From Bacillus sp. SD075 (lineage in GTDB: Bacteria; Bacillota; Bacilli; Bacillales; DSM-1321): a DNA stretch of 38,595 bases. The stretch's first letter is position 1. Every line of letters begins with the position of its first letter. The notes below the pieces were generated by a model. It saw nothing but the letters and a program-made list of their open reading frames with translations, had not been told where the DNA came from and did no database searches. The position numbers and the translations under genes are program-made. This document shows positions 33,963-38,595 of this stretch, piece by piece. Location of the stretch: NCBI RefSeq assembly GCF_017355165.1, contig NZ_JADILK010000041.1, positions 1-38,595 on the forward strand. The letters run 5' to 3'.

Positions 33963-33999
33963 AAAAAACGTCTAAGCTAAAAGCTTAGACGTTTTTTTT
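33961..33999. terminator. Bidirectional terminator between ypoC and ponA
   Basis: A perfect 18-bp stem: eight A, CGTCTAAGCT, three-base loop, AGCTTAGACG, eight T. It works on both strands. Confidence 0.93.
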
Positions 34000-34018
34000 A
34001 GTCAATCTTTATCTATAT

Positions 34019-36742
34019 TTATTCCGTATCTTTGTTTGGATCTGGATCAGGGTTAGGGTCCGGGTCAGGGGTCTCGCCTGGTTTTTCCTCTTCTACCGTT
34101 CCAGGGTCAGTGGCATCATCCCCGCCTTCGACGTCCTCATCACCCTTGTTGCCATTTCCATCATCAGTGTTGTTTCCATTATCATTACCATTATTATCAT
34201 TGTTGCCATTACCAGTATTGCCATTATTTTCGTTATTGCCGTTTTCGCCATTGTTATTTTTGTCTTCGTCTTGTTTATCTTCTTCGCCTTCAGCAGGAGT
34301 TTCTTGTTCCGTATCCTCATCTTCGGCAGGATCTTCAATCTCCTCGTCCTCAGTATCCTCAGGGACTGCCACTTCAGTAGGTATTTTGACGGATGTACTC
34401 GCAGGATCACTTTGTTGGTTATCCACTAAAGCTACCACTGAGAAAGTATATTTACTTCCAGGGGTTGGATTAGGGATCGTTAAACTAGTATCCTTCGATT
34501 TTTTTAATACGCTCTGTGCTCCGCCATCAACGGACATCTTAACCTCGAATTGGGTATTCCCATTACCTTTAGGATATGACCAGGATAAATTGATTTCATT
34601 GCTTTCCTGGTTGTAAGAAGCGTTAATGCCAGGTGAGTCGATTTTTTCATATTCAGTCGTCACTTGTGTTGGCTCGTGACCTTTAACATAATATTCATAA
34701 GTGATTTTACTGCTTGGTGTATATTCATTGGCTTTAACAGCTGGATTCGATCCTTTGATGACTCCAACCTTCACAACACTGTCAGGTTGATCAAAGTCTT
34801 TCGTTTCTTTTGATTGAGCCATATGTTCCATTAAATTCTTAAAGATGAATTTAGGGATCCTTTGAGATGATTCACCCAGATATTCCATTTGCTCTCCAGA
34901 TGCATTATCGTAACCAGCCCAAACGGCGACTGTATAATTGGTTGTATAACCTGCCATCCAGCTATCCTTTACACCGGAAGATGGGATGTTGTTCTTTGCA
35001 CGTTGTTCAGGCGTGAAATTGGTTGACCCCGTTTTACCGGCTACCGGGAGACTAGGTATGTTGGCTAACCTTCCTGTTCCATAAGCTTCTGTCATGACGC
35101 TTTTCAACATGTCCGTCACGATGAAAGCTGTGGAATCTTTCATGACCGGCTTTGATTCCGTCTTGTTTTTGATGGTTGTTTTATCACGTAAAACAATCTT
35201 TTTCACACTATGCGGTTCATTATAGATACCGTTGTTTCCGAATGAACTGTAAGCACCGGCAAGTTCGAGTGTAGAAACATCCTTACCGCCGCCCAATGCT
35301 GCCGATTCGGTAATTTCCTTGTCAAAAGGAATGCCAAGGTCGGTGGCAAAATCACGTGCCCGGTCCAAACCGACTGCTTGAAGCGTTTTTAAGGCAGGAA
35401 TATTTAAGGACCGTGCCAGTGCTTCACGAGTGGTTACAGTACCATAATGTCGTCCGGAAGCATTTTTAAGCGGTGTTCCATTACTGTAAGTATATTCCTC
35501 ATCCTTGATTTGATGGTAGGTGGACCAATTTAAATATTCTACGGCAGGACCATAATCCAGAATAGGCTTAATGGTCGAACCAGGTGATCGCTTGGCATCC
35601 GTAGCATAATTCCAGCCGCGTTTAACCGTCGTGTTCCTGCCGCCGCCGACTGCTTTGATTTCACCAGTTTCTGTATCGAGTAATGTGACTCCTGCTTGGA
35701 GATCTTTACTTGGATAATTGATGATTTCATCACTGTTCAACATGTTATAGACATATTCTTGGGCATCTTTATCGATGGTCGTTTGGATTTCCAAACCATC
35801 GGTAAAGACGTTATAGTCACCCATATCCCCGACTTCCTCAATTACCAAATCGATGAATGCATCGTATGCGGTCGTATCGATTTGGCTCTTATCGATTTCT
35901 TGAAGTCCTTGTGTTATATCGATGCTTTGTGCATTTTTCATTTCCGTTTCGGTGATATAACCATGTTTATTCATTAAATGCAGGACAATATCACGGCGTT
36001 CTTTCGCACGTTCAGGATATTTATACGGGTCATACCTGCTTGGGCTTTGCGGTAATCCTACAAGCATGGCCGCTTCGTTCAATTTCAATTCGCTAAGATC
36101 TTTTCCATAATAAGTTTGCGATGCCGTTAAGATGCCGTTGGCACGGTTAGCAAAGAAAATCTTATTTACATACATTTCGAAAATTTCTTCTTTTGTATAT
36201 TTTCTTTCAAGCTGTATGGATAGCCACATTTCCTGGACTTTCCTTTTAATGGTCTTATCAGGTGTTAAATAAGAACGCTTGATAACCTGCTGAGTCAATG
36301 TACTTGCACCCTCTGAGCCGAATCCGTTTTTGACGTTGGCTATGACGGCACTGCCCAGACGTAAGAAATCGACCCCGTGGTGTTCATAAAAGCGGGAATC
36401 TTCCGTTGCCAGGAAAGCTTCTTCGACAAGATCGGGGATGTCTTCATAATTGACATAATCCCGGTTTTCCTTACCGATTTCAGCTAGCAATTTACCATTT
36501 TCATCGAGAATCTTGGATGTGACCGGATCTTTCAAAAGCTTTTCGTCAAGTTTTGGAGCGTCGCTTATAAAGTAAGCCATGGCAGCTCCTCCGGCAACCA
36601 AGCCTATTATTCCGATTGTAACAAGTATAAGGAAAATGCGCTTAAGCATATTGGTTTGCTTTTTAGGACCTTTCTTCTGTCCCTTTTTTTGTGTCTGCCC
36701 CTGCTTTCGGCGTTCTTCTCTAGTATTATATTTTTCAGCCAT
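34019..36742 (-). CDS. ponA: Class A penicillin-binding protein 1A/1B PonA
   Basis: Bifunctional peptidoglycan synthase. A short basic cytoplasmic tail, one transmembrane helix (about 34–58), then the GT51 glycosyltransferase (ATEDSRFYEHHG with E114, and EGASTLTQQVIK). The transpeptidase has S389 in SPGSTIKP, SLN (in ARSLNIPA) and KTG (in AGKTGSTNF). An FN3-like domain covers about 697–789, followed by a 118-residue tail: acidic to about 828, then Asn/Gly/Asp-rich, ending in Pro-Asp repeats. B. subtilis PonA has a similar disordered tail. Length 907. It lies 27 bases after recU in a recU–ponA operon. Confidence 0.96.
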   Translation of the reverse strand: MAEKYNTREERRKQGQTQKKGQKKGPKKQTNMLKRIFLILVTIGIIGLVAGGAAMAYFISDAPKLDEKLLKDPVTSKILDENGKLLAEIGKENRDYVNYEDIPDLVEEAFLATEDSRFYEHHGVDFLRLGSAVIANVKNGFGSEGASTLTQQVIKRSYLTPDKTIKRKVQEMWLSIQLERKYTKEEIFEMYVNKIFFANRANGILTASQTYYGKDLSELKLNEAAMLVGLPQSPSRYDPYKYPERAKERRDIVLHLMNKHGYITETEMKNAQSIDITQGLQEIDKSQIDTTAYDAFIDLVIEEVGDMGDYNVFTDGLEIQTTIDKDAQEYVYNMLNSDEIINYPSKDLQAGVTLLDTETGEIKAVGGGRNTTVKRGWNYATDAKRSPGSTIKPILDYGPAVEYLNWSTYHQIKDEEYTYSNGTPLKNASGRHYGTVTTREALARSLNIPALKTLQAVGLDRARDFATDLGIPFDKEITESAALGGGKDVSTLELAGAYSSFGNNGIYNEPHSVKKIVLRDKTTIKNKTESKPVMKDSTAFIVTDMLKSVMTEAYGTGRLANIPSLPVAGKTGSTNFTPEQRAKNNIPSSGVKDSWMAGYTTNYTVAVWAGYDNASGEQMEYLGESSQRIPKFIFKNLMEHMAQSKETKDFDQPDSVVKVGVIKGSNPAVKANEYTPSSKITYEYYVKGHEPTQVTTEYEKIDSPGINASYNQESNEINLSWSYPKGNGNTQFEVKMSVDGGAQSVLKKSKDTSLTIPNPTPGSKYTFSVVALVDNQQSDPASTSVKIPTEVAVPEDTEDEEIEDPAEDEDTEQETPAEGEEDKQDEDKNNNGENGNNENNGNTGNGNNDNNGNDNGNNTDDGNGNKGDEDVEGGDDATDPGTVEEEKPGETPDPDPNPDPDPNKDTE

Positions 36743-36769
36743 TACAGCTAACCTGCCTTTCTAAAAAAA

Positions 36770-37381
36770 CTAAAAATTTTCTGAGATGAGCGAATCTACT
36801 ACTTTAATATAGTCAATTCTCGGTTGAAAGCCAAGAGTAATCTTTCGTGAACTGCTTTCAACCTCTTGAAGAGTTATAGATTTGCGTCCGCCGCCTTTCA
36901 TTCTCTGCCAATAAAAACTAAGTTGTTCAGAACTCATTAGATATATATCATCCATTGCGGAAAACCGGATGATGACAAATGCAATTCCGTCATGCTGAAC
37001 GATATGTTTCATATGTTCGATTTGATGGTCATGAAAATTCTTCAGAGGGAAAGAACTGCTGTTTTTTGTTTCCTTTGCCTCAAAATCAATGTACTTTCCT
37101 TTATAAACACCATTGTAATCGGTGGTCGATGCTTGTTTGAAATAGGCTTCTTTAATGACTGCAGCACTTCTTTTCGGGTAATGGACATCGACAATTTGAA
37201 TGGGTGTCGGTTTTTTATGGATGACGGCAATGCCGTGTGCTAAATAATACTGATTGGTTTCGTTCAAATCGTCTTCCAATGTTTTTCCCCGGTTGCTGTA
37301 ACTGATTTTTTTTAGTGGGCTTTTCCTTTCTTCCATAGCCTGCGGTACAAATCTTCGTCCGTTGGGATAATGAAATGCCAC
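36770..37381 (-). CDS. recU: Holliday junction resolvase RecU
   Basis: The Firmicute Holliday-junction resolvase, acting with RuvAB in recombination and chromosome segregation. The 203-residue protein shows [34 protein letters not shown] and the nuclease core [20 protein letters not shown], with D88, E101 and K103 as catalytic residues of the PD-(D/E)xK fold. The start codon is GTG at 37381 with GGAGGGG five bases upstream; the N-terminus FHYPNGRRF aligns with B. subtilis RYPNGKTF. It is first gene of recU–ponA and divergent from yppC. Confidence 0.95.
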   Translation of the reverse strand: MAFHYPNGRRFVPQAMEERKSPLKKISYSNRGKTLEDDLNETNQYYLAHGIAVIHKKPTPIQIVDVHYPKRSAAVIKEAYFKQASTTDYNGVYKGKYIDFEAKETKNSSSFPLKNFHDHQIEHMKHIVQHDGIAFVIIRFSAMDDIYLMSSEQLSFYWQRMKGGGRKSITLQEVESSSRKITLGFQPRIDYIKVVDSLISENF

Positions 37382-37524
37382 TTTTACCCCTCCTTTTTTT
37401 TACTTATCTATATTAGCAAAAAAAGAATCCAATATGTGAATAAAAAGAATTGTTTCTAAGAACGATAGGGTTTATGTACAACTATATGTCACAATTCATC
37501 GCTATAGAAAGGCTGGACACATAG

Positions 37525-38472
37525 ATGCGAATGTTAAAGACGGAAAAGCAATTGCTCCATTCCATAAAAGCCCAAACCGCTAAAGGGAATAGGGATAATA
37601 TATCAAGAACAAAGGCATATGAACAATTTTTCAGAATGCATCCAGAAATCCAATGGTCATTTTTAGCTGGTATGGTTTCTAGAAATGCAGGCTGGAATAT
37701 GTGTGATCTTGAAGGAATATGGTTTTCCCATTTGCTTGGCCTGAAATACAGGCAGCTTTTGTTCCTAACTTATGAAGAGGCCAACTGGAGAATATTCCAG
37801 GATGCATATCCGCAATTACTGCTCTATCATTATTCGACGAAGTATGGCCGGCCTTTGTTTCACTTATGTCATTATTTTTTTATTACCAAATTCATGATGA
37901 ACGAATGGTATTCCTTTTGGAAAAATGGAAATCGTGAAAAATTGATCACTGCGCTTATCATAAATGAACAAAACATCATTGAAGAACCGGTTATTAAAAA
38001 GCAATCTTTCGTTTTTCATTCTCTATTATTCCTCCTGCAGGACTGGATGCATTTTAGCACCGTTTTATTTCCTACTTGTAATGGAGAACTGTATGGCTCG
38101 TCCGTTTCACATTTTAAAAATATTGATAAAAGGATTGAATTGGGGAAAAGGTTGGCCGGCCTTTTATTTTCCGAAGATTTGTTTCCGCTATTTTATGAAT
38201 TTTCCTGCAGGACTGAACCAACGGGTGCCAGATATGATTATGAACAATATCGAAAAAAGCCTAGGTACCATGAAACCCCGATGCTTAGGGGAGTATATCC
38301 ATTGATTCATCATCAGGCAAGGGAGACAGAGCAATGGGATGTGAAAAAAAAGATTAAAAAAAAATGGTTCATTAAACCAAAATGGGAAGAAGACCCGCAT
38401 TTGACCGATTGGTATGACCATAAACAAAAGCAGCTGCACACGGCAGCAATAATCAAAACCTTGATTTTATAA
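37525..38472 (+). CDS. yppC: YppC, DUF2515 family protein
   Basis: A 315-residue protein of unknown function in the yppC position, divergent from recU. Rich in aromatic residues and His/Trp (e.g. HPEIQWSFLAGMVSRNAGWN, about 42–61), with no clear signal peptide; helical segments are amphipathic. The DUF2515 call rests on position, length and composition. Two ATGs, at 37525 and 37531, are possible; neither has a strong ribosome site (AAAGG at about 37508–37512), so the first is kept. The last 30 residues are very basic. Followed by two strong hairpins. Confidence 0.8.
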   Translation: MRMLKTEKQLLHSIKAQTAKGNRDNISRTKAYEQFFRMHPEIQWSFLAGMVSRNAGWNMCDLEGIWFSHLLGLKYRQLLFLTYEEANWRIFQDAYPQLLLYHYSTKYGRPLFHLCHYFFITKFMMNEWYSFWKNGNREKLITALIINEQNIIEEPVIKKQSFVFHSLLFLLQDWMHFSTVLFPTCNGELYGSSVSHFKNIDKRIELGKRLAGLLFSEDLFPLFYEFSCRTEPTGARYDYEQYRKKPRYHETPMLRGVYPLIHHQARETEQWDVKKKIKKKWFIKPKWEEDPHLTDWYDHKQKQLHTAAIIKTLIL

Positions 38473-38480
38473 TAGAAACA

Positions 38481-38505
38481 GGGAAGGCTTCGATTAAGCC
38501 TTCCC
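38481..38505 (+). terminator. GC-rich hairpin after yppC
   Basis: GGGAAGGCTT (38481–38490) pairs perfectly with AAGCCTTCCC (38496–38505). It has no T run, so termination may be weak or need the second hairpin. Confidence 0.55.
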
Positions 38506-38518
38506 TCAGTTTGTAGAC

Positions 38519-38556
38519 AAAAGGGGTTCGGAATTAAAAAATTCCGAACCCCTTTT
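38519..38556. terminator. 17-bp perfect hairpin with A/T ends
   Basis: AAAAGGGGTTCGGAATT (38519–38535) pairs fully with 38540–38556, loop AAAA, T4 on one side and A4 on the other. Probably a bidirectional terminator. Confidence 0.8.
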
Positions 38557-38595
38557 GAAATTCCCTTTGAAATTCCCTTTGAAATTCCCTTTGAA
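38557..38595. repeat. 12-bp tandem repeat running off the window
   Basis: Three full copies of GAAATTCCCTTT (38557–38568, 38569–38580, 38581–38592) plus GAA at the edge. The total copy number is unknown. Confidence 0.85.

Noticed and set aside
34032..34616. 194-residue open frame antisense to the end of ponA, very rich in Ser, Pro and Leu
   Set aside because: It is the mirror of the low-complexity ponA tail; no ribosome site or conservation-like pattern, and PonA on the other strand is certain.

Overview
The window reads as a stretch of chromosome from a low-GC, endospore-forming Bacillaceae bacterium. The backbone gene order matches the Bacillus subtilis ypiF–yppC region gene for gene (my recollection of that map, not a search), and a Peribacillus/Bacillus-type organism is the natural guess. 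The genus cannot be fixed from the sequence alone. Several genes are typical Firmicute markers: bacillithiol synthesis (bshA, bshB1), dnaD, recU–ponA, a three-gene menaquinol:cytochrome c reductase, and small conserved ypm/ypj/ypo genes.

Layout. 1–5265: ypiF, then qcrABC (respiratory bc complex) behind a good sigma-A promoter, ypjA, ypjB and a membrane zinc metallopeptidase. 5326–6198: a YitT-family membrane protein (ypjC) on the minus strand. 6366–11963: a tightly packed operon with a MazG-like pyrophosphohydrolase, dapB, mgsA, bshB1, bshA, cca and birA. 12011–14444: panBCD (pantothenate synthesis) behind a long leader holding two tandem hairpins with paired bulged adenosines (pan-motif architecture) and a large intrinsic terminator. 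14553–19410: dinG, ypmA, tseB (ypmB) and aspB. 30576–38595: asnS, dnaD, nth, ypoC, convergent recU–ponA, divergent yppC, then strong hairpins and a 12-bp tandem repeat cut by the window end.

Between aspB and asnS, which are adjacent in B. subtilis, lies an accessory island of about 11 kb (19411–30575) for 4-hydroxyphenylacetate/homoprotocatechuate meta-cleavage. It has a plus-strand set (gntR, DapA-family aldolase hpaI, dehydrogenase hpaE, extradiol dioxygenase hpaD), a minus-strand lysR divergent from hpaB (flavin-dependent monooxygenase), and a minus-strand operon of hpaG-N, hpaG-C and hpaF. The same palindrome, ATCATATATGAT, lies over the gntR promoter and over the promoter of the hpaG/hpaF operon, so one GntR regulator probably controls both arms. 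A cre-like site lies upstream of hpaB.

The island looks worn. The sodium:solute symporter is a frameshifted C-terminal stub. Beyond the hpaG operon lie remnants of a second HpaB-type monooxygenase and of a PucR/CdaR-type regulator, both recognised here by reading across frameshifts. No flavin reductase (hpaC) or hydratase (hpaH) is present in the window, so the pathway needs partners elsewhere or is partly broken. No transposase, integrase, tRNA, rRNA or CRISPR array was seen.
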